Source: Gambelia wislizenii (taxonomy: Eukaryota > Chordata > Lepidosauria > Squamata > Crotaphytidae). Taken from it: DNA of 64,000 nt. Positions 47,395 to 58,657 of this stretch are shown here, in pieces. The position numbers and the translations under genes were made by a program. Below the pieces are notes generated by a model. It saw only the letters and a program-made list of their open reading frames with translations. It searched no databases and was not told the DNA's origin. The stretch is taken from NCBI GenBank assembly GCA_030847615.1, contig JAUMIR010000005.1, positions 216,240,645-216,304,644 of the forward strand, written 5' to 3'. Numbering within the stretch: the stretch's first letter is position 1; each line of letters opens with the position of its first letter.

Positions 47395-47931
47395 CAGAGA
47401 AATCAAGATCTGATGACATCTTTGTAATTTGGCCACATGGAAAGCAATCACTTGAGAAATTCCTCCAGGATTTCAACAATTTCCACCCTACCATCAACAT
47501 GAGCCTGGAACAATCCATACAACAAATTCAGTTTCTTGGCACCACTGTGCAACTCCACAATGGACTTCTAAGCACCATGCTCTATTGAAAACCCACTGAT
47601 CACTACACAGACTCCAGTTTCCACCCAGAACATGCTACCAAATGTATTGTTTACAGCCCAGCCCTCCTATAGAACTGCACGTGCTCAGACCCACAAGACT
47701 GAGACTCAGACTCTTGGATTTAAAAATGGCATTTCTCAAACTACAATACTGACTGAGAAGGTGAAAAAACAAATTGACAAGGCAAGATTAATACCTAGGA
47801 ACCATTTACTAGAAGACAGACCAAAATAACAGAACACCCCTGGTCAGTCCCCAACTGAGACCACTCAAATGCATCATCAATGAGTGACAATGAATTCTGG
47901 AGTATAACACAGCTCTCTCACAAGCTCTGGT

Positions 47932-48444
47932 CTCTCTGTCTCTCTCTGGCTTTTCTTCGCAAACGATTCAGGAAGGACTCATCCTGCGCTTTCTGCAAGC
48001 GCGCTGATGACTAAAGAGGCCAATCCGAGATAAACAAGTCCGGTTGCAAAAAGCACAGCAGAAGGTCTCCTTGGGTGATGTTTTTGGGTCCCCCCAAATT
48101 CCTTAAAATGATTATCTTGCTACATGAGGGCCAGCGTGGTCAAGTCAGATATGGCGATGCTCTTTCAGAGCCCTTTCTAATAACTAATGGAGTGAAGCAA
48201 GGTTGTGTTCTTCCGCCAACTTTATTTACAATCTTCTTTAGCATGATGCTCCAAAGGGCTATGGCAGAGCTTGAAGAAGACGACGGCATCTATATACGTT
48301 ACCGTACTGATGGTAGCTTGTTTAACTTAAGCCATCTGAGGGCTCACACTAAGACTCTAAACTATCTAGTCTGTGAGCTGCTCTTCACCGATGATGCTGC
48401 CCTTGTTGCCCACACAGAAGCAGCTCTGCAGCGCCTAACATCCT
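47932..48444. mobile_element. LINE with 5' inversion (twin priming) and a 12-bp target duplication (copy 4)
   Basis: The left part (47932 to about 48090) is the 3' end of the Cys2-His-Cys LINE family in minus orientation. The right part (about 48091-48444) is an upstream RT segment of a similar LINE in plus orientation, encoding ITNGVKQGCVLPPTLF and the catalytic FTDDAALVAH. ACAAGCTCTGGT flanks the whole at 47920-47931 and 48445-48456. One insertion with an inverted 5' part explains everything. Confidence 0.88.
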
Positions 48445-48603
48445 ACAAGCTCTGGTAGGTAGGCCTTTATTGGCCTACAGCTTCCGTCCAAATCATAAAC
48501 AACTACTCACAACAGGACACATAACATGGATGGTAATGCAGGGATAAGACCCTGTCACAAACCCAGATGCCAATTCTGTCTCCACATCTGTTCTGGAAGC
48601 AAT

Positions 48604-48793
48604 ATTGTTGTTATGTGCCTTCAAGTTGTTTCTGACTTATGGTAACCCTAATACGACCCTATCACAGGGTTTTCTGGGGCTGAGATTGAGTGATTTGCTC
48701 CAGGTCACCCAGTGGGTTTTCATGGCTGAGTGGGGATTGAAACCCTGGTCTCCAGCATCATCATCCAGCACCCAAACTACACCACATTGGCTC
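48604..48793 (-). mobile_element. tRNA-derived SINE (Sauria type), nested in the Penelope-like element
   Basis: It has the same organisation as 27565-27822: tail sequence ATTGTTGTTATGTGCCTTCA (plus sense) and a B-box region (TGGGGATTGAAACCCTGG). The near-identical flanks CTGGAAGCAAT (48593) and CTGGAAGCTAAT (48794) form a target duplication with one indel. Confidence 0.8.
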
Positions 48794-49562
48794 CTGGAAG
48801 CTAATAATATCACTCACAACATCAGAGGTACATTTACTTGCTCTTCTTCCAAAGTTATATATGCCATACTATGCCAGCAATGCTACACTCTACACTCTAC
48901 ATTGGACAAACAGAACGATCTGTACACAAAAGGATTAGTGGGCAAAAATCTGACATTAGAAATGGCAATACCCAAAAACCAGTGGCAGAACATTTCAACC
49001 TTCCTGAGCACATAGTAAGGGATTTACAGGTTGCGGTCCTTGAACAAGGAAATTACAAGGAAAGTCTAGAAAGAATAACTGCTGAACTGAATTATATGCA
49101 CAAATTCTAGCCCATTATTAGAGATATGAAAAAAGATCATGGCTTCATGGTACACTACATATATTCATACAAGAGTCCTCACTACTGCACATAAAATAAA
49201 ATGCATCTTCATTTTTGGTAAGCAGATTTATTGCTTTCAGACATCAACACTAACAGACCATTGTAAAAATCTGGAAGACCTGTATTACCTTATGCAGCTC
49301 TTTGGAAGTTATGGGGAAGGATAGTGATTTGCATCTTTCTTGATCGTATTACATTTTATCTCACTCCCACAACTGTATAAATATGCTTTATACCTGAGGC
49401 CTTAATGCCACTTGGTACTGCCTTTGAAGAAATGGGTTTATATTAACAAAAGCTCATGCAAAAATAAAAACTAGTCAGTCTTAAAAGTGTTGGAACATCT
49501 CTCTCTTTCTCTTCCTCCTTAATAAGCTGCAAGAGACTAACACAGCTATGTCTTTGAAAACT

Positions 49563-49911
49563 ACTTTAATAATGGCAGCTTCCAATCACAATGTCAGCTG
49601 TTTTCATATGTGGTTTAAACTACCTATAACCTTCTGAACTACTGGTGTTAATATCTGTTCACTGCTTGCAACAGCAACAACAAAAATTGTAACGTGGACA
49701 ACACTCTGGCCAAGGTACAGCCTAAATACAACTGCTAGATTGTACATGGGATTGACTTACCATTCAGCAATTGATGCTGTGGACTGACTCTATCAGGGAC
49801 GAATTATTGAACTGAGACCTTTACATTCCCGAACACTCACAAAGACTACTTATGGTGCTGACCATAGGAGTAGAATTCAAAGACACAGCAGTTTTAGTCT
49901 GGAATATGAGT
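49563..49911. other. Intergenic, nothing recognised
   Basis: No feature recognised between the Penelope-like 3' end and the inverted repeat. Confidence 0.45.
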
Positions 49912-50026
49912 AAGCAAGAGGATCTTGTAGCACCTTTGAGACTGAGAGAAAGAAGTTGTAACATAAGCTTTCTATGAATTTGTTTCTCTCAATTAGTCTC
50001 AAATGTGCTACAAGATCCCCTTGCTT
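49912..50026. repeat. Inverted repeat built from Penelope-like 3' ends
   Basis: Arm 49912-49951 (AAGCAAGAGGATCTTGTAGC onward) pairs with 49983-50026, with only a few mismatches and one 4-base gap, around a 31-base spacer. The arm sequence resembles Penelope-like 3' ends, suggesting a head-to-head remnant. Confidence 0.8.
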
Positions 50027-53000
50027 GAAGACTACCTATAGTCATTGGGTCCTTTGGACAACGATATCATCACAAGTTGGAATCCAAAGGAAAGTTTCAA
50101 AGTCCCCACAAGATGGAGCTGGTACTCCATTTCTGTACAAATTTCTTCAATTTGTACAGTCTGAAGCAAATATAAACATACAACCAGCAGATGGTAACAA
50201 CAAGTTTTCAAATCTAGGATGTAGCAAAGTTGCTAATTTGTGGAACCAATTTATGTTGCATTTATGTTTGGTTGGAACTTGGATGATATGTGCTGGTGAC
50301 ACAAAGCCAAGAAGTATATTAGCTATACTTGTACATTCTGGAAGACTGTATGATGGACAAAACACTGTCTAGTTACAAGAATTTGATAAAATGTAATGAT
50401 ACACAGTGTAAGATCATTTCCTTGTTGACTTTTGCTATGTAATGCATTCATCTACTGAAAATGGAGAGAGAGAAAGAGGGAGGGAGGGGAGGTTCTTAAT
50501 TGTTCACCAGATGACTAAGATTGCCAATGTTATGCTGCACTTAGGATGCAAATGCAATTCTCATGTGCTAGACATCACATTTTCCATTAGAGACAACAAG
50601 CTGTTAATACCAACATCTGATAATAATCTGATGAGAGATCTTGAGAGCTGGACTTGTTTTGCCCCCAGTAGTAGTACTTGTATAAACTGCTTTATAAAAA
50701 CATGGTGTCATGTACTGATATGTACTTCATCTGCTTAGCTTCTCAGTAGTTTAGATAGGTTCTACACTAATGCATGGGACAAATATCAGCTTTGTAATAT
50801 GCAGAAGTTTAATAATCATGCTCAATAACAGTAATTATTCAAAATTATTGGAAATTTTAAATTTCTCTTTTAATGACATTTACATTTTAAAACCACTGTA
50901 AACATGCTCAGTTTAGTAGTTCTTTTAAAGTTTTGATGTAGCCTCCCATACAGTTTATCTTCAAGATACCAGTTGATACACCTGGATAGATTAAATATAG
51001 TACAGGGGTGCACCCTTAGATTACTGAAGTGCCCACTTTATGTGATCTACTTATAGCTACTGTACAAAAGCTTGATTAGTGACAAAAATGCCCTGCCTTA
51101 CTTACTGGACACATATGTTACTTACTGTACTAACATATTAGTACAACTGTAGGACAGAGTCCATATTAGAATGATCTGGGAAATCCCTTCACCATGATTT
51201 CCAACAGTAAGTAAGCAGCTTTCTGTAAGGAGTAATAACCCCTTATTGCTGTTACCTTTTTAACATCAGATATTGAATAGTGATATAAAAGTTATGCTGA
51301 AAACCTGAATACTCTGGTATTTTGTCTTCCTAATGCCAAATAGGTTCTGTGGGTTTTTAAAATATGGATTAAATGCAGTATAGAATGACAAAAAACATAT
51401 ATGAAATTACCAGGAGTGTTAGCTTACAGGTATCCTGAAGAGAAAGAAAATGGTCTATACTGTATTATGTTGCTTCTTGACTCTATCAAGTATAAATGCA
51501 CTGAAACATTTTACCTATACATTATTAGCTGGTAACAGGATAGCAGCATAAGATATATAAACTTCCTAACATTCTGGTTTTCCTGCAGCGAAACACATGA
51601 TTTGGCAAATATTTGGTTTCTCTCACTAATCCGTCAATATATATGACATGCTTACAAATGCCGTAGATCTGACATTTATCTCACCCATTTCCACTTATGA
51701 GGTTAGTATGTTTAAAAAAAAAAACCAAAGGAGAGTGAAGTGGTTATTACATGTAGAAGTAAACATTTAGCCTATTTTTTTAAAAGCAATGGATTTGTAT
51801 TCAATTTATTTCTGCTGTGAAATACATACAGAGGGAGGAAACCCCTGATATGGCCGCAATTGACAACTCAAATACTTGGAGTCAAATTTCCATAGAATTT
51901 ATGATTGGCTCTAAGTATAATGCATATTTGTAGGCCACGTTTCACTCACAAGATTGATATAATTTATAATACTGGCATACAAAAATGTATCAATCTTCAT
52001 ACATCAGGATTTATTTTAAAAAGTTGCTTTGAGTGAGTTGTAGGACATTTTCTGACCCCAGTGAGAACTCTAGTGTATTGAGGGTTTGCAATGTGGTTAG
52101 AGTTAGAACTGTTTAGATTATATATTTGTCTTCTGTTTCCTGTTCATGATGAGAATTTCTATGCCCTCTGAATATGGCCAGCCTGCAAACAAGAGAGTAT
52201 GCAACTCTCTATAATCTGAAGGGGGGGGGAATCAGATATATTTTGTCCTAATAAGTTACATTGACTGAGCCAGAAAATATCACAGAGGCCAAAAGCAATA
52301 GCTGGAACTCTTTTTGTTCTACCTGGTTTTGCTTGTGGGTTGTTCTTCGGTGTTTTTTGGTTAAAAAAACACAAACACCTTTGTGGAAAGTTGTTGAAAA
52401 GTTGGGGACCCTGTTTAGAACTCTGCAGGTGACAACACCTGCTATATTTTAGTTCTAGTTATGTGTAGATTCAGCAACAAAATGTTGCTCTGATGTACTA
52501 AAGTGTTCTGTCCAAGTGCGTAAAGGTTAACATTTGTAACAGCACTAAGAACTAGAACTTCTCCATTTAATCGAGTATCAAATCTATAATTTAAAATGGT
52601 AATTCTTTGCCATGTTAAAAACTGACAGTTTAAATGCTATATTCCTTTTCCTTTGAAATGGCAGCAGAATGTGTAAAAGCATAATACTGGTCATCTTCAG
52701 TGCAATTAGACCATGATGCTGTCATCATTCCACTATCTCCAGTATGGAAACTTCTATAATGATTAAGGCATTAATCAGCAGAGTCACAATGCCATGGTCA
52801 AACTGTTCTTATTCTTAACAGTGCAGCAGAGAATACACTGTAGCAAGAATGTCCTAATCTCAATGCGCTCTGTCACATATTGCAGGCTAATACAAAAGAA
52901 GCTAATGTACAATCCTCAGGTTTGCTGCCAAACATTTTACTAATACTCACTCACGTTGCATTAGATTTAAAACACCCGAACAGAACTAAGCCATGGGACA

Positions 53001-54429
53001 GTTATTATTCCACTGGATCTCCGTTGGACAAATGTGTTTGCTTTTGATAAATAATCTAGATATCAGTGTTTGTTTTTATTTTAAATATGTAGTACAGTCA
53101 CTGGGATGAGATTTTGTGAATGAGCATCGAGATAAAAGGGCTGATGGAAAGCCAGTTTGGTTAGGAGAGAGGAGGAAGAAAGCTCTATGAAGAGGAATTG
53201 AGGACAAGAGAAGAGAGGTCCTTATATGGAACTGACTCACAAACCAAGTCAAAATTTGTTTAGAAGTCAATCTAGCTATAGAAATGTTATTTAAAAAATA
53301 CCCCTGATATTTTCATTAAGGACTTTATCATATGAGCCTCTTCTGTTAAAACAGCATTTTTTTCCCAAGCGCTATAAGAGCGGGACTGCTCTCTCCCCCA
53401 TTACAATCTTTCGAGCGTTGCAGCCTTTGTTCGCACAACACTTTATCACACACAACATTTGGCACTGCCCAATCAGTACCACCCCTTTTCCTACTTTGGC
53501 ACGCACGCACGTATGTACACACGCACACACACACACACAGATCCCCCCAACAGAAATATAAATTAAAAGCAGTCTTACAATTTTTTTTAAAAGGGCTCTT
53601 CTTCCTTTGGGGGAGAACTCCCCGATTACTCATTGGCAAATGAAAGTGATTAGCTAAAGTAGTGATTAATCTGCCAGTGATTGATCAAGTCTGCTCAGTC
53701 ACGAACAGGCAGAATAACGAAATAAATGCTGTTTTAATGGACTCTTCTGCTCACATTTCCGTGTGTGTGTGTGTGTGTGTTTAAAAGAAAGAAAGAGACA
53801 GACAGACAGACAGACTTGGGCTATTCCACTGGAAAAGGAGGCAGAGGGGACAGGCCAAGTTTTCCCTTCTTGGCTTTCCAGATAAGCCCCAGGTGTGTGT
53901 GTGGGGGGGTCATTTGCCACTGGATTTTTCTATAGAGAAAAAAGTTTGAAAGTAAAAGGAAATCAAATGGAAATGCCCATCCATTCTCCCCAATCACTGA
54001 TAAGCAAAGGGCACCTAAGCCACACTTAAAGCCCACCCACTGACCACCCAAAATCAGCACTAAAGTGGAACTGAATTATCGTACTGCAAACAGTAGCAGA
54101 ACGGTTGCAGGAAAAGAGATCATTAACTGAGTTTTTGAGTTAATGAAAAGAAACACTTTCCAAACACTCTCCCACCAGGAGAACAACAGAAGAGGGCTGG
54201 CATCATGTGATAAGTCCCAACCAATGATGGGATTATCCTGCTCCAATTGCAACTTACTACCTTGTGTGATAAAGCTCTCAATCATCCATTTATTTCAATA
54301 ATATTCCTAATTTTTCTTAATGAGGGAATAAGAGTTTTGTAAGAGAAAGCTTTAATTAAAATCAGGTCCATTCAAGCACATTTTAAGCTTTCCATATAGT
54401 TGAAACTTACTCAGATTGAAGATATAATA
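50027..54429. other. Intergenic, nothing recognised; several microsatellites
   Basis: This is the longest stretch without a recognised gene or transposon. Microsatellites: a purine run at 50464-50490, (AC)n at about 53501-53539, (GT)10 at 53761-53780 and (GACA)n at 53796-53814. Open frames here lack motifs. Confidence 0.5.
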
Positions 54430-55012
54430 GGCCCATCTACATGAGGGGGGAAATGCCAAATACCTCGTACTATTGGCATCTCGCAGCAGCAGTGACATAT
54501 CCAAATGCTTTTTCTGGCATTGGAAGCTCCCATAAGCCTTGCATTCCTGATGGCGGCCATGAGTGATTTACTCGCGTTAGTTCTTCACTGCCACTGGGTT
54601 TGTTGGTTTGTTTTAAAGTCATCCCAAGGTGTGCTCATGCGATAGAGCAATTCTCCAAAGCAAAGCAGAAAAGATTGATCCTTTTTATCGCCTTAGCAAG
54701 TGATAAAATAAGGTGAAAATCCAACATGGCGGCAGCAGGCCCTTGCCCTCCTACCAAGTCTCACCCAGCCAATCAGCTTTGTGCTTCACTTCAAGATTTT
54801 TATTGTACTATAGTCCAAATGAGTAAAAATATGCACCCGCCTTGCAGTTTGTGAAAAAGTAAGGGGAAATCTGTGAAGGCTTTTACCCTGTTGTTTTTGC
54901 CATTTTGGGCCCCCTCCTTCCGAATAGTGTGGATTGGCGCTGGATCCCATTTAGACTGATAGGATTCCCCAGTGAATTCCATGAGGGGTGTTTTCACCGT
55001 TCAGACAGACCC
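54430..55012. mobile_element. About 590-bp inverted-repeat DNA element, copy A
   Basis: The ends are GGCCCATCTACATGAG on the left and GTTCAGACAGACCC on the right. The interior aligns in inverse orientation with 60454-61042, for example CCAACATGGCGGCAGCAGGC here against its complement near 60740, and CAATCAGCTTTGTGCTTCAC. It has no coding. The superfamily is not assigned. Confidence 0.82.
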
Positions 55013-55243
55013 AACGACTCTTATTTGCACTTTAAAAAACCTACCTTCCATTTAAAAAATGTACAATTTACATAACAGCAAATATAATTACACAAAACAA
55101 CAATTTTTGATTAAATGATTAAGAGAGATCACTGGCTAGTTGTTCAAATGTATACTTCCAAAACAATTTTTTCTATCAAATGTGGTTTTGCTCATTTCCC
55201 CATAAATAACTAAAAATAAAACATTTTTCGCAAGTCTGTGTTC

Positions 55244-55249
55244 TTTATT
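55244..55249 (-). terminator. BLTP3B: Candidate BLTP3B polyadenylation signal
   Basis: AATAAA on the minus strand, about 930 bp after the stop codon, in AT-rich non-repetitive sequence. Other candidates lie at about 55385 and 55968, so the choice is tentative. Confidence 0.35.
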
Positions 55250-56176
55250 TATACAGTTGTAGCAGTTTTCAGCTAATTATAATTTAGGATTGTTGTTTTT
55301 TTTACAAGTAACTCATAGTTTAAAATGTAGCTTTACACTGTATGGATTTTTACCAATTCAGTAGGGCAATTAACAATTCAACATTTTATTCCCAAGCATG
55401 TAATGTACACCTAGATTACACTTTTTACAAAAATTGTTAAAGATCTAAATTTCACTAGTACCAGATTGAGAGCAAGTGAATTTCACTGCGTCTGAGTGAG
55501 AAATACGCCTACAAATGACCAATGATCATTATTGAAAGCAAGCCCTGATTTAACAGTTCTAGCTTTTGATCAGTCACTGGCTGGATGATTAGGCAGCATT
55601 CCAATGGTCCTTGTTTTACAATGGCCAAAGATAATGCATAAAGAGAAACTGAACATTAGCACAGCCCCTGCATAGCTAGAGTGTTTTCCCATTTTCTTCA
55701 ACCTCATATTTTCCACAAACCTATGAGTAGTTCCAGTGCATTAACACATTTTGAGGATCTAGGCATGACATACATCCCTAGGAAAGTTCTGGTTTTTTAG
55801 ACCAGTCTCTGGATGGTTACATCAGGTTTTAGTAGCAACAGCAGAATATTTATATCCAACTGTATTTATAGTGCAAAGTTTATCTCCCCCACATAGTACT
55901 TTTCTTCTAACAATAAAGCAGTTTTATCTTCACAAATGAAGATACCTTATTGATAACACATGGTACATTTTATTCATGCCACCTTCTATTAAACAAATTA
56001 GTAACATATAACAGAATTTTGTTTTCACTGCATCAGTGCAGCTTCAAGCAGGTCTAAAAGAGACAAAAAAACATTCTAATTCTTTGTTGATGTCCTCAGA
56101 AGAGCAATATAGCAAATAAAGTTTGTTCTGAGCTCAAGTTAAAAAAAAATAAAACAAATCCCTTCTTGTTCTACAG
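55250..56176 (-). other. BLTP3B: Likely 3' UTR of BLTP3B
   Basis: The sequence directly after the stop codon is AT-rich and free of recognisable transposons, in contrast to both flanks. This fits an untranslated region. Its end is not determined. Confidence 0.5.
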
Positions 56177-56305
56177 CTACTGCTTATTTTCAGTATTCAT
56201 CTTTTTTATATGGTGCAGCAGAGTATCTTTCTCCATGTGAGCTTCAGCAAGAGCCATCTTAGCTTTGGCTAATTCCTGCTTAAGACATTCATTTTCTTCT
56301 ATAAG
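56177..56305 (-). CDS. BLTP3B: BLTP3B (UHRF1BP1L/SHIP164) last coding exon
   Basis: The acceptor TTGTTTCAG precedes the exon at 56306 and the stop is TAG at 56179-56177. The exon encodes 42 residues, [20 protein letters not shown] followed by [20 protein letters not shown] and KQ. Regular Leu/Ile/Met spacing (heptads) marks a C-terminal coiled coil. BLTP3B is a bridge-like lipid-transfer protein of endosomal membranes, and this short coiled coil is its known type of C-terminus. The identification rests on that resemblance plus gene order (the neighbour downstream is ANKS1B, same strand, as in human). The paralogue BLTP3A is the main alternative and is less compatible with the synteny. Confidence 0.8.
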   Translation of the reverse strand, partial: LIEENECLKQELAKAKMALAEAHMEKDTLLHHIKKMNTENKQ

Positions 56306-56639
56306 CTGAAACAATTAAATAGAAAATAAAAGCTTTAGTTTTGGTGTGTATGGTTAGATTAATATGTTGACAAAAGAAATATTTATATACAATCTTGTCC
56401 CAACACATTAAACTAAGCTCCCTTTGCAAGATACCAAAAGGCATTAATTAATTGAAAGCATTTAATGGTAATTTTGCATCTACTTTCCCACAAAGCATTG
56501 TAAATGTTTTGCCTGTGCAAACTATATGGGGGAGGGGACTCAACTAAAAAAATGATAGAGCAAACAAGAAAACAACCACACTCAGTTTTACTGTGCAATG
56601 CAAGTATTTATCAAAATTAACAAATATATGTGAACTTTG

Positions 56640-56940
56640 CTTATATAGGTCATCCCCTATATCTGTGGTATCAGTAACCACCGTTTCATTTAACTGCAGT
56701 TGGGGGGTTAAGGTCTCTCTGGGCATCTGGAGAGTCTCTCTAGGCATCTGTAGGTCCTCCAGTACAATTCTATGGTATTCTATGGCAGGCATCCTCTCTA
56801 GGTAATTTCTAGGTCCTCCGGCGCGATTCTATAGTATCCTATGGCTGTTCACTATTATCAGTAGTTTGATTTAGAATGGTAAGTCTGGGAACACCTGCTC
56901 TGGATATGGGGGGCAACCTGCATATCCAAGACACTTTTTG
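56640..56940. repeat. Unclassified repeat with internal duplication
   Basis: AGGTCCTCCAGTACAATTCT (56752) and AGGTCCTCCGGCGCGATTCT (56810), each followed by ATGGTATTCTATGG or ATAGTATCCTATGG, form a 58-bp-spaced pair. CTCTGGGCATCTG/CTCTAGGCATCTG is a second short duplication. Probably an old DNA element. Confidence 0.5.
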
Positions 56941-57062
56941 AAGGAAAGCAAAAACATCTCTCCACTGCCTATACTTGTTAACATGTACAGATTAACATGG
57001 CATTCTCACACTATGCTACACTAATCTCCGTTATATATATAACATTGCTGTTGTTGCTATTA

Positions 57063-57705
57063 CAGTTGCCTTCCACATTTGCAGGTTTGACATCCGTGAA
57101 TTTGATTATTTGCGGGTTTGCCTCTGCCTCCCTGAAGCCTGAGGCTACCCGGTGCACATTCACACAACAGTCTCAGGATTTGGGAAGAGGGGAGCACGAG
57201 CAATTGCCATGGCTGCTGCCAACCACCTTCCAAAGCTGGCTGCTCTGTGGGCTTTGGGAAACACTTGGTGATGGAGATCTCTGCAGCTCTGACTTCCCAT
57301 GAACTAGCACAGCAGTGTGGGGCTTGGAGAAGGCAGAGCCCCAGCCATTTCTGTTGCCAAAAGCCTCTGAAGCCTGCTGCTCTTCGAGCTTTGGGAGGCA
57401 CATGGCGACAGGGATTTTTGTTGGTCCATCTTCCCCAAGAACTAGCACAGCAGTGTTGGGCTTGGGGAAACAGCAGGCTGGGCATAAATGCACGTGGCTG
57501 CTTCTGGAGGCAGGGCAGTGGCTGAGGGGTCTGGCCACCAGATGCGCATTTTTCATACTCCCTGCCTCCAGGGAGCCCCCCAGCCACCCACTTCACAAGC
57601 CTGGGGAGCCCTGACGCTACCTCCACTGTATTTATTCTTTTCTTTTTTTTTCACTTTCACAGGGGTCCTGCACCCTTAACCCCTGCGAATGTGGAGGGCC
57701 AACTG
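57063..57705. mobile_element. Complete long Tigger-like element with internal tandem duplication
   Basis: It starts CAGTTGCCTTCCACATTTGC and ends GCGAATGTGGAGGGCCAACTG, with TA on both sides. The GC-rich interior differs from the 240-bp copies and has a 138-bp tandem duplication marked by GAACTAGCACAGCAGTGT at 57301 and 57439. The minus-strand frame of 188 codons across it shows no transposase motif. Confidence 0.85.
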
Positions 57706-58416
57706 TACTGTGGACAGTGGGATGCCTGGCATCAATTCTACCAGAAAGTGTCAGGCACAGTACACACTGATAAATGTAATCAATGACAGGATGAGCAAAA
57801 ATGCCTCACACAAGTGCTTTCTGTCTCTTATTCTTTTTTTTCTGTTTCCAGCCTTGACCATCTTTTTTATAGACTAAATCTGTATGCATTATACCATCAT
57901 CATCAATTAGTTACTAGCCTTATTTCCTACTAGAAAACAATCAACTCCAGGGTTCCTTCTGGCTGAGAAGACAGGTCTTTCCAGTAAAGCATTCTATTGT
58001 ACTCATTTATTTAAAAACATATATAGCTCATTTCTTCAAAGCTTACATCTGGATCATCTTAGTTTAATTTAATTTAGTATTTGGAATAGGTTGGCACAGA
58101 AATTGCCTTGGTTACTCTGACTAAATGGCCTATAGTGGGAGAAGAACAGGAGGTCATCATCTTAGATAAGAAAAGAAAACCTCCCCACCTGGAGTGAGGT
58201 ATTTAGGATCTGCCAGCAAGATGTAAACAACCTTCAGTGGCCTTCATAACATTCAGTTCTCCTTCAGTAATCTCAAGATGAACAAGGCTAAAGCCTACAA
58301 ACAGCTGCTTCTAATGCCCTCAACCAAAATGTTATTGGAGACCACTGCCCAAACCCCACTGTTTTAAATTTGAACAATCTTTCTAATTTTTTATGTGTGG
58401 CTATTATAAGCACAAC

Positions 58417-58418
<2 letters not shown>

Positions 58419-58458
<40 letters not shown>
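58419..58458. repeat. (TA)20 microsatellite
   Basis: A perfect TA run lies just inside the last BLTP3B intron, next to the 5' splice site of the exon at 58476-58657. Confidence 0.97.
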
Positions 58459-58463
<5 letters not shown>

Positions 58464-58475
58464 GCTTAGGATTAC

Positions 58476-58657
58476 CTGTTCTTTAACTGAATCAGACAGA
58501 GTCCTCAAAATTTTAGAGGATCTGTTAATTTCTGGAGATGTTTGTGTGGCTTGGGACAGACTATTCCATATTTTGTGTGTATTCCCTTCAGAAACCTGAT
58601 CACCTGAATTTTTATTTGTCTTATTCTTTGGTACATCATTACCAAGTATTCGGTTAT
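58476..58657 (-). CDS. BLTP3B: BLTP3B penultimate coding exon
   Basis: The exon lies between the acceptor TTTAAACAG (58658 upward) and the donor GTAATC (58475 downward). It is 182 bases: two bases completing a split Asp codon, then 60 codons starting NRILGNDVPKNKTNKNSGDQ and ending SKILRTLSDSVKEQ. It enters in phase 1 and leaves in phase 0, matching both neighbours. The segment is polar, Ser/Asn/Lys-rich and probably disordered; it links the region before it to the terminal coiled coil. No domain is visible. Identification follows from the joined reading frame and synteny. Confidence 0.78.

Larger units (their letters stand above)
47395..49562 (+). mobile_element. Penelope-like element (Neptune type) carrying two nested insertions
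   Basis: The plus strand starts within RT at the catalytic Asp-Asp (47412-47417) in the context DDIFVIWPHG, then LEKFLQDFNNFHPTINMSLE. It continues through IDKARLIPRNHLLEDRPK (about 47770-47825) to a GIY-YIG endonuclease at 48800-49110 (VIYAILCQQC; YIGQTERSV; SDIRNGNTQKPVAEHFNLPE). The 3' region ends near 49562 with AAAGCTCATGCAAAAATAAA and GCAAGAGACTAACACAGCTA, typical of Neptune 3' ends. Without the nested LINE (47932-48444) and SINE (48604-48793) the remnant is about 1.4 kb. It is 5'-truncated and frame-broken. Confidence 0.85.
56306..58475 (-). other. BLTP3B: BLTP3B last intron
   Basis: The intron starts with GTAATCC and ends TTGTTTCAG. It contains a duplicated unclassified repeat at 56640-56940, a complete Tigger-like element at 57063-57705 and (TA)20 at 58419-58458, only 15 bp from the donor. 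No additional exon was recognised. Confidence 0.75.

Noticed and set aside
48605..49015. 136-codon frame as a single gene
   Set aside because: It fuses the reverse of a SINE with the GIY-YIG part of the Penelope-like element across an insertion boundary.
57060..57626. 188-codon minus-strand frame and overlapping plus-strand frames
   Set aside because: They lie inside the GC-rich Tigger-like element, overlap in several frames and show no transposase motif.
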